Source: Ornithinimicrobium humiphilum (lineage in GTDB: Bacteria > Actinomycetota > Actinomycetes > Actinomycetales > Dermatophilaceae). Taken from it: 64,000 bases of DNA. Of this stretch, positions 57,127-64,000 are shown piece by piece. The stretch covers positions 496,001-560,000 of the forward strand of contig NZ_VFPU01000001.1 in the NCBI RefSeq assembly GCF_006716885.1, given 5' to 3'. The translations under genes were made by a program, and so were the position numbers. The notes below the pieces were generated by a model, which searched no databases, was not told where the DNA came from, and worked only from the letters and a program-made list of their open reading frames with translations. The stretch's first letter is position 1, and each line of letters opens with the position of its first letter.

Positions 57127-57759
57127 TCAGGGCACCGGCACCTCGACCACACCGCTCGCCGGGCGCAGCACGGCGTCCACCACGGCGTCGTGGGTATCGG
57201 CGGGCACGTCCTCGACGACCTCGTGGTCGTGGAGGACGACGACCACCGGGGCCCCGCCGGAGAGCTCGCGCAGCCGGGGGAGCGTGGTGTCGTAGTAGCC
57301 GCCGCCCTGGCCGAGCCGCACGCCCCGCCGGGCGACCGCCAGGGCGGGCACGAAGGCCACGTCGACCGCCGCCAGCGCATTCTCACCCAACGGCGTCCGG
57401 TCCGGGTCGTCCAGGTCGGCCCAGTCGAGCCGGGGCCGCTCCAGCGTGATCGGCACCAGCACCCGCACGCCCGCCTCCTGCAGGGCCGCGGTCAGGCCGT
57501 CGACGGGCGGCTCGGTCCGCATCGGCTCGAAGGCGGTCACGCACAGCCCGGCCACGCTGTCCCGGCCCGCACGCACGGCATACCTCTGGAGGAGGTCGAG
57601 CGCCGCCCGGCCCAGGGCCTGCGCCGCGGCCCCGCGGTCGCGCTCGTCCCAGCCGTCCACGAGCTCGCGCCGTGCGGCGCGCACGAGGCGGCGCCACTCG
57701 GTCTTGTCGGCGACGACGTCGCCGGTAGGGGCGTAGCGCGGCAGGGGGTCGGGTCTCAC
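57127..57759 (-). CDS. 5-formyltetrahydrofolate cyclo-ligase
   Basis: A 210-residue enzyme (MTHFS/YgfA) converting 5-formyl-THF to 5,10-methenyl-THF with ATP. Conserved pieces: DKTEWRRLVRAARREL (N-terminus), FVPALAVARRGVRLGQGGGYYDTTL (ATP/folate site with GQGGGYYD), and VVVLHDHEVVEDVPADTHD. The protein may start internally near VVADKTEW, about 14 residues later than the GTG at 57759. It is divergent from the Glp/MoeA gene by 59 bases, an arrangement common in actinobacteria. Confidence 0.93.
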   Translation of the reverse strand: MRPDPLPRYAPTGDVVADKTEWRRLVRAARRELVDGWDERDRGAAAQALGRAALDLLQRYAVRAGRDSVAGLCVTAFEPMRTEPPVDGLTAALQEAGVRVLVPITLERPRLDWADLDDPDRTPLGENALAAVDVAFVPALAVARRGVRLGQGGGYYDTTLPRLRELSGGAPVVVVLHDHEVVEDVPADTHDAVVDAVLRPASGVVEVPVP

Positions 57760-57818
57760 CCGCCCATTGTGGCGCGCGTGGCTACGCTGGGCCCGTCCCC
57801 GTCAGAAAGGGCCCGTCG

Positions 57819-59072
57819 ATGATCTCCGTCGAGGAGCACCTCGCGAACATCCTGCGCCAGATCGAGCCGCTCGCACCCGAGACGGTGCCGGTGACCCGCG
57901 CCCACGGGCTCGTCACCGCGAGCGACGTGACCAGCACCGCCGACCTGCCACGCTTCGACAACTCCTCGATGGACGGCTATGCCGTGCGCCGGGCCGACCT
58001 CGAGGGCGCCTCCCCGGAGAACCCCGTGCTGCTGCCCGTCGTCGGCGACATCGCGGCCGGTGACCAGGCGACGCACGAGCTCGTGCCCGGAGCGGCCTGG
58101 CGCATCATGACCGGCGCGCCCGTGCCGGCGGGCGCCGACGCCGTGGTGCGGGTGGAGGACACCGACGGCCACCCTCGCGAGGCGAAGTTCCGCGTGCAGC
58201 CCGAGCCCGGTGCCAACATCCGCCGGGCCGGTGAGGACATCCGGGCCGGCGAGGTCGTGCTGCCCGCCGGCACCCGCGTCGCCGCGCCGCAGCTGGCCGC
58301 GCTCGTCTCCGCCGGGATCGAGGAGGTCGAGGTCGTCGCCCCGGTGCGCGTCGTCGTGCTCTCCACCGGCGACGAGCTGGTGCGGGTCGGCGAGCCGGTG
58401 GGGCCCGGCCAGATCGTCGACTCCAACGGCCCGATGCTCGAGGCGCTCGTGCGCGAGGCGGGCTTCTTCGCCGTCCACGTCGGCCACCTGCCGGACGACG
58501 AGGACGTCACGCGCAAGGAGGTGCGTCACCACCTCGACCACGCCGACGCGATCATCACGACCGGCGGAGTGAGCAAGGGCGCCTACGACATCGTCAAGGC
58601 GGTGCTGACCGGCGAGGGCACGATGGAGTTCGTCGAGGTAGCGATGCAGCCGGGCAAGCCGCAGGGCTTCGGCCTCCTCGGCAAGCGCCGCGTGCCGGTC
58701 TTCACGCTCCCGGGCAACCCGGTGAGCACGCTGGTCAGCTTCGAGGTCTTCGTCCGCCCCGCCCTGGAGAAGCGCGCGGGCCGGCTCGTCGGCGACACCA
58801 CGACGACCGGCCTGGCGACGACCTCCTGGCCGAGCGCGGCCCACCGCCGCACCTACACCCGTGTGCGCGTCACCCGCGACAGCACGGGGGAGTATGCCGT
58901 GGAGCCGGTGGGCGGTCACGGCTCGCACATGGTGGCCGGGCTCGCGCTCGCCGACGCCCTCGCCGTCTCCTCCGAGGAGGCGACCGAGGTGGAGGCCGGG
59001 TCGCGGGTCGAGCTGATGCTGCTCCGCCCCCGCCGGGAGATCGACGGCCGGCTCGCCGGGGAGGGGGCGTGA
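57819..59072 (+). CDS. glp: gephyrin-like molybdotransferase Glp (MoeA family)
   Basis: A 417-residue MoeA-type protein with complete domains: RFDNSSMDGYAVRRADL, IMTGAPVPAGADAVVRVEDT, STGDELVRVGEP, TGGVSKGAYDIVKAVL (MPT-binding), LGKRRVPVFTLPGNPVSTLVSFEVFVRPAL, and a C-terminal beta-barrel. MoeA inserts molybdate into molybdopterin. In Corynebacterium the Glp member of this family also binds FtsZ and the membrane receptor GlpR. Here a GlpR/SepX homologue lies two genes downstream, so the Glp assignment is favoured over a plain MoeA. The start follows AGAAAGG. Coupled to moaC by GTGA. Confidence 0.93.
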   Translation: MISVEEHLANILRQIEPLAPETVPVTRAHGLVTASDVTSTADLPRFDNSSMDGYAVRRADLEGASPENPVLLPVVGDIAAGDQATHELVPGAAWRIMTGAPVPAGADAVVRVEDTDGHPREAKFRVQPEPGANIRRAGEDIRAGEVVLPAGTRVAAPQLAALVSAGIEEVEVVAPVRVVVLSTGDELVRVGEPVGPGQIVDSNGPMLEALVREAGFFAVHVGHLPDDEDVTRKEVRHHLDHADAIITTGGVSKGAYDIVKAVLTGEGTMEFVEVAMQPGKPQGFGLLGKRRVPVFTLPGNPVSTLVSFEVFVRPALEKRAGRLVGDTTTTGLATTSWPSAAHRRTYTRVRVTRDSTGEYAVEPVGGHGSHMVAGLALADALAVSSEEATEVEAGSRVELMLLRPRREIDGRLAGEGA

Positions 59073-59557
59073 GCACGGCCGGCCCGGACGGCCTGACCCA
59101 CCTGCGGGCGGACGGCACCGCCCACATGGTCGACGTGACCGCCAAGCGGGTCACCGTCCGCACCGCCTCGGCGGCGGGCACGGTGCTGCTGTCGCCGGAG
59201 GCCGTCGCCGCGCTGCGCGGCGGCACGGTGCCCAAGGGCGACGCCCTGGGCGTCGCGCGCATCGCCGGCATCCAGGCGGCCAAGCGGACCCCCGACCTCG
59301 TGCCGCTCTGCCACCCGATCGCCATCCACGCCGTGGAGGTCGACCTGCAGGTCCGCGACGAGGGCGTGGACATCACCGCGACCGTCCGCACCGCGGACCG
59401 CACGGGCGTGGAGATGGAGGCGCTGACGTGCGTCAGCGTCGCCGCGCTGGCGCTGATCGACATGGTCAAGGCGGTCGACAAGCTGGCGGTCGTGACCGAC
59501 GTGCGGGTCACCGCCAAGTCCGGCGGCCGGTCCGGGGACTGGACCCGACCGGCGTGA
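59069..59557 (+). CDS. moaC: cyclic pyranopterin monophosphate synthase
   Basis: A 162-residue MoaC that with MoaA makes cPMP, the first molybdenum-cofactor intermediate. Conserved signatures: MVDVTAKRVTVRTASAAG, PKGDALGVARIAGIQAAKRTPDLVPLCHPI, GVEMEALTCVSVAALALIDMVKAVDK, KSGGRSGDW. It is full length. GTG 59069 overlaps the glp stop, and its own stop overlaps the next gene. moaA is not in the window. Confidence 0.96.
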   Translation: MSTAGPDGLTHLRADGTAHMVDVTAKRVTVRTASAAGTVLLSPEAVAALRGGTVPKGDALGVARIAGIQAAKRTPDLVPLCHPIAIHAVEVDLQVRDEGVDITATVRTADRTGVEMEALTCVSVAALALIDMVKAVDKLAVVTDVRVTAKSGGRSGDWTRPA

Positions 59558-60177
59558 GCTGGCGCTGGCCGGTCACCCGCCGGACGGTGCTGCCCTCCGG
59601 CGAGGTGCTGACGCTGCGCCCGCTCGAGCGCGGCGACCGGGTCGCCTGGGAGTCGTTGCGCCGACGCAACCGGGCGTGGCTGTCCCGCTGGGAGTCGACC
59701 GTGCCCGGCGAGCCCCGACGGCCGATGTCCTTCCGCAGGCTGCGTCGGGGCTTCGACCTCGCGGCGCGCGACGGCGTGCTGCTGCCCTTCGTGATCGACG
59801 TCGACGGCCGGATCGTCGGGCAGATGCAGCTCTTCGACGTGGTCTGGGGATCGCGCGCCGGCGGGTGGGCCGGTTACTGGCTCGACGAGGCCACCACGGG
59901 CCGGGGCTATGCGACCTGGGGACTGGCCACGCTCCTCGACCACGCACTGCTCATCGCCGGCCTGCACCGGGTCGAGGTCGGCATCCGGCCGGAGAACACC
60001 GCCAGCCTCGCCGTCGTCGCCCGCCTGCGGCTGCCCGAGGAGGGGCTGCGCCGCGGACTGATGCACGTCGAGGGGGCGTGGCGCGACCACCGGTGCTTCG
60101 CCGTCCTCGCCGAGGACCTCGGCCCCGGCGGCTTCGCCGAGGGCGGTCTCGTCGCGCTGCTGCGTCGGAGCGGCTGA
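59554..60177 (+). CDS. GNAT family N-acetyltransferase (RimJ-like)
   Basis: A 207-residue acetyltransferase of the RimJ/RimL group. LPSGEVLTLRPLERGDRVAWESLRRRNRAWLSRWE opens the fold, GYWLDEATTGRGYATWGLATLLDHAL is the acetyl-CoA motif A region, and HRVEVGIRPENTASLAVVARLRLPEEGLRR the following strand-helix. The usual R/Q-x-x-G-x-G/A pattern reads TGRGYA. GTG 59554 overlaps the moaC stop. Its conserved place between moaC and glpR hints at a link to the Glp/divisome genes, but acceptor substrate is unknown. Confidence 0.9.
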   Translation: MSWRWPVTRRTVLPSGEVLTLRPLERGDRVAWESLRRRNRAWLSRWESTVPGEPRRPMSFRRLRRGFDLAARDGVLLPFVIDVDGRIVGQMQLFDVVWGSRAGGWAGYWLDEATTGRGYATWGLATLLDHALLIAGLHRVEVGIRPENTASLAVVARLRLPEEGLRRGLMHVEGAWRDHRCFAVLAEDLGPGGFAEGGLVALLRRSG

Positions 60178-60298
60178 GGCCTCCTGGGAGGGGTCGCGAG
60201 CTTGCCGGCACATGAATCACGTCAGTCACACCAGAAACTTCTGCGACACTCCGTCCGCCTGCTCCGATCGCCCGGACGCGCGACCTAGCGTGACATCC

Positions 60299-61333
60299 GT
60301 GCCACCCCTCAGCAGCCTCGTCTTCGTCGTCATCGTGGCGGTCTGGGCTGTCTACCTCGTGCAGCACTGGATCCGTCGCCGCGACCACCTGGCCACCGCG
60401 CGCTCGGTCGACCGGTTCTCGGAGGCCATGCGCGTCCTGGAGCGCCGGCGCTCGCTCGCCGTGCCCGAGGCCGAGGACCGCCCGCGGTCCTACGCCGCTT
60501 CGCCGCTGCGACCGGCCCGTCCCGGACCCCCGGAGGTCGTGGTCGTCAAGCACGGCCGGTCGGCGCCCGCCGCGACCGCCGTCGGCCCCACCCGCGACTA
60601 CCGCCGCGCGCTCGGCGCCGCCCGCGTGCGTGCGGCCGTCCTCGCGGCCGGATGGCTCGCGCTCGTCGTCCTGGTGGGGCTCGGCATCGCCCGCGTCCTG
60701 CCGCCGTGGAGCGCGCTCGTCGGTGTCGCCCTCTGCGCTCTCTCGGTGGCCTACGTCCGCTGGTCCGTGGCCCGCACGCGCCGCGCCCGCCGCGCCGCCG
60801 CCGCCCGACGGGCCGCCCCGTCGGCCCGTCCGGCGGCCCGCACGCGTCCCACAGGCCGCTCGGCCACGGGCCGTCCGGCGGCCGCGCGCCGTCCTGCCCG
60901 GCCCGTCGCCGCCCCCGTCGAGGAGCCGGTCCGCCCGGGCCACGAGTTCGCGGCGCAGTCGGTCGCGATCACGCTGCGCGGCTCCTCGCGCCGGGAGCTC
61001 GTCCGCGAGGACGCCGTCGTGGAGGAGGCGCCCGCCGCCCGCTCCAGCCCTCCCGGCCCCGAGCTCTACGACGTGCAGCAGGTCGAGGCGGCGCTGTCGG
61101 CCACCCCGGTCCACGCCGGGGCCACCGCCCCCGAAGCCGCTCCCGACGACCGCGCCGCGGGCCCGGCCGACGGCACGTGGGACCCGGTGCCGGTGCCCCC
61201 ACCGACCTACACGCTCAAGGCCCGGGCCCCCCGCCCGTCGCCGACCGGCTCTTCCTCGCTGCCCGCCGACGGCACCGAGATGGCCCTCGACGAGGAGTTC
61301 GAGGAGCTGCCGCGGATCGACCGCGTGGGCTGA
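60299..61333 (+). CDS. sepX: Glp receptor / divisome protein GlpR (SepX)
   Basis: A 344-residue membrane protein. An N-terminal helix (SSLVFVVIVAVWAVYLVQHWIRRRDHL) is followed by a short cytoplasmic stretch, two helices near 118-160 (VRAAVLAAGWLALVVLVGLGIARVLPPWSALVGVALCALSVAYVRW), and a long basic, Ala/Pro/Arg-rich cytoplasmic tail. This layout and the start match actinobacterial SepX/GlpR, which binds the gephyrin-like Glp and acts in cell division and polar growth. GTG 60299 lies seven bases after TAGCGT, suggesting leaderless translation. The final EMALDEEFEELPRIDRVG is a likely conserved C-terminal motif. Confidence 0.87.
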   Translation: MPPLSSLVFVVIVAVWAVYLVQHWIRRRDHLATARSVDRFSEAMRVLERRRSLAVPEAEDRPRSYAASPLRPARPGPPEVVVVKHGRSAPAATAVGPTRDYRRALGAARVRAAVLAAGWLALVVLVGLGIARVLPPWSALVGVALCALSVAYVRWSVARTRRARRAAAARRAAPSARPAARTRPTGRSATGRPAAARRPARPVAAPVEEPVRPGHEFAAQSVAITLRGSSRRELVREDAVVEEAPAARSSPPGPELYDVQQVEAALSATPVHAGATAPEAAPDDRAAGPADGTWDPVPVPPPTYTLKARAPRPSPTGSSSLPADGTEMALDEEFEELPRIDRVG

Positions 61334-61397
61334 CCGGTCCACGCCGGGGGCGATTTTGTGAGGCCCGCCCCCGGCGTATAGTCTGGATCCGCATCAC

Positions 61398-61473
61398 GGG
61401 GCTGTGGCGCAGTTGGTAGCGCGTCTCGTTCGCAATGAGAAGGCCAGGGGTTCGAATCCCCTCAGCTCCACCA
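61398..61473 (+). tRNA. tRNA-Ala (CGC)
   Basis: A 76-base tRNA including encoded CCA. Acceptor GGGGCTG (61398-61404) pairs with CAGCTCC with the alanine identity pair G3-U70. The D-arm is GCGCAGTTGGTAGCGC, the anticodon loop TTCGCAA (anticodon CGC), and the T-arm AGGGGTTCGAATCCCCT. A strong hairpin terminator follows three bases later. Confidence 0.96.
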
Positions 61474-61475
61474 CC

Positions 61476-61510
61476 GGACCCCGTCCTCCCGCTCAGGGAG
61501 GGCGGGGTCC
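61476..61510 (+). terminator. terminator after tRNA-Ala
   Basis: GGACCCCGTCCTCCC (61476-61490) and GGGAGGGCGGGGTCC (61496-61510) pair over 15 bases with one G-U, followed by TTCGTCGTTC. Confidence 0.85.
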
Positions 61511-61554
61511 TTCGTCGTTCCCAGGGGGAGATGCAGCGCCGGCGCCCCGCATGC

Positions 61555-61568
61555 TGCATACTCATGCA
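61555..61568. promoter_or_regulatory. candidate ArgR box upstream of argF
   Basis: TGCAT-ACTC-ATGCA is a perfect 5+4+5 inverted repeat in a TA-rich patch 90 bases before the ornithine carbamoyltransferase gene. It resembles actinobacterial ARG boxes built on TGCAT/ATGCA half-sites. Arginine-dependent repression by ArgR is inferred. Confidence 0.6.
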
Positions 61569-61659
61569 CTATCCCGCATAGATGTGCTGCGACCGCCTCG
61601 GTACGCTGGCCCAACGCAGGCGGGTGCACCATGCCGCCGCACGAGGAGGAACGCACGAC

Positions 61660-62670
61660 GTGGCCGTCAACCTGAAGGGACGCAGCCTGCTGTCGTTGAT
61701 CGAGGAGACGCCGGAGGAGATCCGGCACCTGGTCGACCTGGCCGGAGAGCTCAAGGCGGCCCGCGCGGCCGGCCAGGAGCGGCGAGCGCTCGAGGGGCGC
61801 GTGATCGCGCTCGTCTTCGAGAAGACCTCCACGCGCACCCGCTCCGCCTTCGAGGTCGCCGCCGCCCACCAGGGCGCGACCACCACCTTCCTGGACCCCG
61901 GTAGCACCCAGATCGGGCACAAGGAGTCGATCCAGGACACCGCTCGCGTGCTGGGCCGGATGTTCGACGCCATCGAGTACCGCGGCGCGAGCCAGGCGAC
62001 CGTCGAGGAGCTCGCTCACTACTCGGGCGTCCCGGTCTACAACGGCCTGACCGACGAGTGGCACCCGACCCAGATGCTCGCGGACGCGCTGACGATGCTC
62101 GAGCACAACGCCGAGGGCCGCGGGCTGGCCGAGACCTCCTTCGCCTACCTCGGCGACGCCCGCAACAACACCGGGCACTCCCTGCTCCTGCTCGCCGCCA
62201 AGCTCGGGATGGACGTGCGCATCGCGGCGCCCGAGGCGCTGCAGCCGTCGGCCGAGGTCGTCGACCTGTGCCGCGCGGTCGCCGCGCAGACCGGTGCCAG
62301 CCTGACGATCACCGCCGACCCGCACGAGGCCGTCCGCGGTGTGGACTACGTGCACACCGACGTGTGGGTGTCGATGGGCGAGCCGCCCGAGGCGTGGGAC
62401 CACCGGATCGACCTGCTGCTGCCGTACCGTGTCGATGCCGCACTGATGTCCGCGACCGGCAACCCGGAGGCCAAGTTCATGCACTGCCTGCCCGCCTTCC
62501 ACGACGACCGCACGGCGGTCGGCGCCGCGCTCATGGAGCGCCGGCCCGACCTCGCCGAGGGTGTCGAGGTGACCCACGAGGTCTTCGAGTCGCCGGCGAG
62601 CATCGTCTTCGACCAGGCGGAGAACCGCCTGCACACGATCAAGGCGCTGATGGTCGCCACCCTGGTATGA
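61660..62670 (+). CDS. argF: ornithine carbamoyltransferase
   Basis: A 336-residue enzyme transferring carbamoyl from carbamoyl phosphate to ornithine, giving citrulline. STRTR (57-61) binds carbamoyl phosphate, [14 protein letters not shown] and the HCLPAFHDD block carry catalytic Cys, and [13 protein letters not shown] is the ornithine loop. The length and [31 protein letters not shown] resemble the longer ArcB/E. coli ArgF form. The ArgR-like box upstream favours an anabolic or arginine-regulated role over the deiminase pathway; no other arg or arc gene is here. GTG 61660 follows GAGGAGGA. Coupled to the PH-domain gene by ATGA. Confidence 0.95.
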   Translation: MAVNLKGRSLLSLIEETPEEIRHLVDLAGELKAARAAGQERRALEGRVIALVFEKTSTRTRSAFEVAAAHQGATTTFLDPGSTQIGHKESIQDTARVLGRMFDAIEYRGASQATVEELAHYSGVPVYNGLTDEWHPTQMLADALTMLEHNAEGRGLAETSFAYLGDARNNTGHSLLLLAAKLGMDVRIAAPEALQPSAEVVDLCRAVAAQTGASLTITADPHEAVRGVDYVHTDVWVSMGEPPEAWDHRIDLLLPYRVDAALMSATGNPEAKFMHCLPAFHDDRTAVGAALMERRPDLAEGVEVTHEVFESPASIVFDQAENRLHTIKALMVATLV

Positions 62671-63206
62671 CGTCCACCGCCACCCCCGTCCCGGAGGCGC
62701 CCACCGATGCGGCGGGCGACCGGCTGCGCGAGCCCGCCCACCGGGTGAGCCCGCGCGCGGTCCGCTACTGGGTCGTCAACTCGCTGATCGGCAATGTCGT
62801 CGTGTGGGCGATCCTCTTCGCGGTCTACTGGTTCCTGCCGGACCGCTGGTGGGCCGACGCCCTCGGCTGGCTGTTCGTGGTGATCATGGCCGTCAACGTG
62901 GTCGAGGTCCTCGTCGAGCCGACGATCCGCTACCGGCGCACCCGCTGGGAGGTCGCCGGCGACAAGGTCTTCGTGCAGACCGGCTGGCTCTCGCGCGACC
63001 AGCGCATCGCCCCGTTGTCGCGGGTGCAGACGGTCGACACCCATCGCGGAGCGGTCATGCGCCTCTACGGCCTGGCCAACATCACGGTGACCACAGCGTC
63101 GGCGGCCGGCCCCATCACGATCCCGTGCCTCGACAGCGATCTCGCCGACCGCGTGACGGCCGACCTGGCCCGGATCACCGGCCAGACCCACGGGGACGCC
63201 ACGTGA
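62667..63206 (+). CDS. PH-domain (bPH2, YdbS-like) membrane protein
   Basis: A 179-residue protein with two helices (about 35-57 and 65-83) followed by a bacterial PH domain type 2: [59 protein letters not shown]. The pair YdbS/YdbT is widespread; function is poorly known, with a reported role of such proteins in bacteriocin resistance in Bacillus. ATG 62667 overlaps the argF stop, and its own stop overlaps the next PH gene. Confidence 0.9.
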   Translation: MTSTATPVPEAPTDAAGDRLREPAHRVSPRAVRYWVVNSLIGNVVVWAILFAVYWFLPDRWWADALGWLFVVIMAVNVVEVLVEPTIRYRRTRWEVAGDKVFVQTGWLSRDQRIAPLSRVQTVDTHRGAVMRLYGLANITVTTASAAGPITIPCLDSDLADRVTADLARITGQTHGDAT

Positions 63207-64000
63207 CCGCAGGCGACCTGCCGCCACCGACCGGTGCACCCGTCGCGCCGGAGGCGGCCCCGCCCCCTCCGCCGGACGGTGCCGACGGCGGGTGGCGGCG
63301 GCAGAGCCCGCGGATGCTGCTCGTGCACCCGCTGCGCATCCTCCGGAGCTTCGCCGTGCCGCTGGTGGTGGGCATGTTCGGCGTCTCCCGCGGCTCCGAC
63401 GACGAGGGTGGGCCCTGGTGGCTGCTCGTCGCGGCAGCCGGTGCGGTGATCGCAGTCGGCGCCGGTGTCGCGTCGTGGTTCATCACCCGCTACCGCTTCA
63501 CCGACGAGCAGCTGCAGCTGCGCACGGGCCTGCTGAGCCGGCGCATCCTCACCGCCCCCCTCGACCGCGTCCGCAGCGTCGACATCGAGTCGTCCCCGCT
63601 GCACCGGGTCCTCGGGCTGGCCAAGGTCAAGGTCGGCACCGGCGTCGACTCGACCAGGATCGAGCTCGACGGCGTCAGCACCGCGCAGGCCACCGAGCTG
63701 CGGACCTACCTGCTGCAGCGCGCGACGGAGGCCGAGGACGGTCCCGCGGCGCCGGTGGAGACGTCGCACGGCGAGCAGGTGGCCGAGGAGGCGCCCCCGC
63801 TCCGCCAGGACGAGGTCGAGCTGGCCCGCATCGACTGGAGCTGGCTGCGGTTCGCGCCGTTCAGCCTCTCCAGCCTCGTCGTGGTCGCCGGTGTCGCCGG
63901 TGTGCTCTCGCAGTTCGGGGACGACCTGCCGATCTACGAGCTCGAGGTCGCCGAGCAGGCCTGGCAGTGGGTGGTCGCCCAGGCCGTGCTCCTGCTGCTC
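63203..64000 (+). CDS. PH-domain (YdbT-like) membrane protein, cut by window end
   Basis: The first 266 residues of a longer YdbT-like protein. A proline-rich N-terminus is followed by two helices (about 40-60 and 72-92), then a bPH2 domain (YRFTDEQLQLRTGLLSRRILTAPLDRVRSVDIESSPLHRVLGLAKVKVGTG), an acidic linker, and the next helix pair (FSLSSLVVVAGVAGVL; VVAQAVLLLL), where the window ends. Full members have three such PH repeats and about 450-520 residues. GTG 63203 overlaps the upstream stop. The reading frame is open to base 64000. Confidence 0.9.
   Translation, partial: MTAGDLPPPTGAPVAPEAAPPPPPDGADGGWRRQSPRMLLVHPLRILRSFAVPLVVGMFGVSRGSDDEGGPWWLLVAAAGAVIAVGAGVASWFITRYRFTDEQLQLRTGLLSRRILTAPLDRVRSVDIESSPLHRVLGLAKVKVGTGVDSTRIELDGVSTAQATELRTYLLQRATEAEDGPAAPVETSHGEQVAEEAPPLRQDEVELARIDWSWLRFAPFSLSSLVVVAGVAGVLSQFGDDLPIYELEVAEQAWQWVVAQAVLLLL

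Noticed and set aside
60212..60298. Longer N-terminus of the GlpR/SepX protein from ATG 60212
   Set aside because: The added 29 residues do not match SepX starts, while GTG 60299 has a -10 hexamer at leaderless distance.
1..64000. CRISPR arrays, prophage or conjugative modules
   Set aside because: No regularly spaced direct repeats, integrase, phage structural or transfer genes were seen.

Overview
The window is a contiguous piece of a high-GC actinobacterial chromosome, by gene content and style probably a Micrococcales member of the Intrasporangiaceae/Ornithinimicrobiaceae type (inference; no 16S gene is present). Pointers are the very high G+C, many GTG starts, almost universal 4-base stop/start overlaps (ATGA or GTGA), several genes that look leaderless, a menaquinone pathway, system II cytochrome c biogenesis, a DtxR/IdeR iron regulator with all metal ligands, and the actinobacterial cell-division pair Glp/GlpR (SepX).

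Layout. 0.2-6.5 kb: hemL, a histidine phosphatase, and a ResA-like lipoprotein, CcdA, ResB and CcsB, forming a cytochrome c assembly operon. 6.5-12.1 kb: menaquinone genes menA, menE, menB (minus strand) and menC (plus strand), interleaved with a PLDc_N protein, a lipoprotein and a VOC protein. 12.1-13.7 kb: an ammonium transporter behind GlnR-like half-sites and a leader hairpin, ended by two strong terminators. 13.8-24 kb: two MarR-regulator/transporter modules (ABC, MFS), a cold-shock-domain/DUF3027 pair, an NCS2 purine permease and a gamma-glutamyltransferase. 24-30 kb: pdxH, dtxR, a NlpC/P60 cell-wall hydrolase behind a c-di-AMP (ydaO) riboswitch, two CNNM/HlyC proteins. 30-36 kb: paired FluC fluoride channels, an SbcD/SbcC-like (YhaO/YhaN-like) pair, a CDF metal exporter with a tiny leader ORF, an OsmC protein.

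36-48 kb is the accessory part: a type III polyketide synthase-methyltransferase-flavoprotein operon, a 1307-residue S8 peptidase with cell-wall-binding repeats inserted in its catalytic domain, a Tat-exported protein opposite a winged-helix regulator, a decayed SDR gene, a complete ISL3-type insertion sequence with 26-bp perfect ends but a frameshifted transposase and no target duplication, and a tRNA-Arg(CCU).

47.6-64 kb returns to core genes: an MFS transporter coupled to a 1200-residue protein that looks like a helicase-nuclease whose Walker A lysine and Walker B glutamate are gone; mscL, a SAF-domain protein, an FmdB zinc ribbon, a penicillin acylase homologue, 5-FTHF cyclo-ligase, the glp(moeA)-moaC-GNAT-glpR(sepX) cluster, tRNA-Ala(CGC), an ArgR-box-preceded ornithine carbamoyltransferase, and two PH-domain membrane proteins, the last cut by the window end. 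No CRISPR array, prophage or rRNA was seen.
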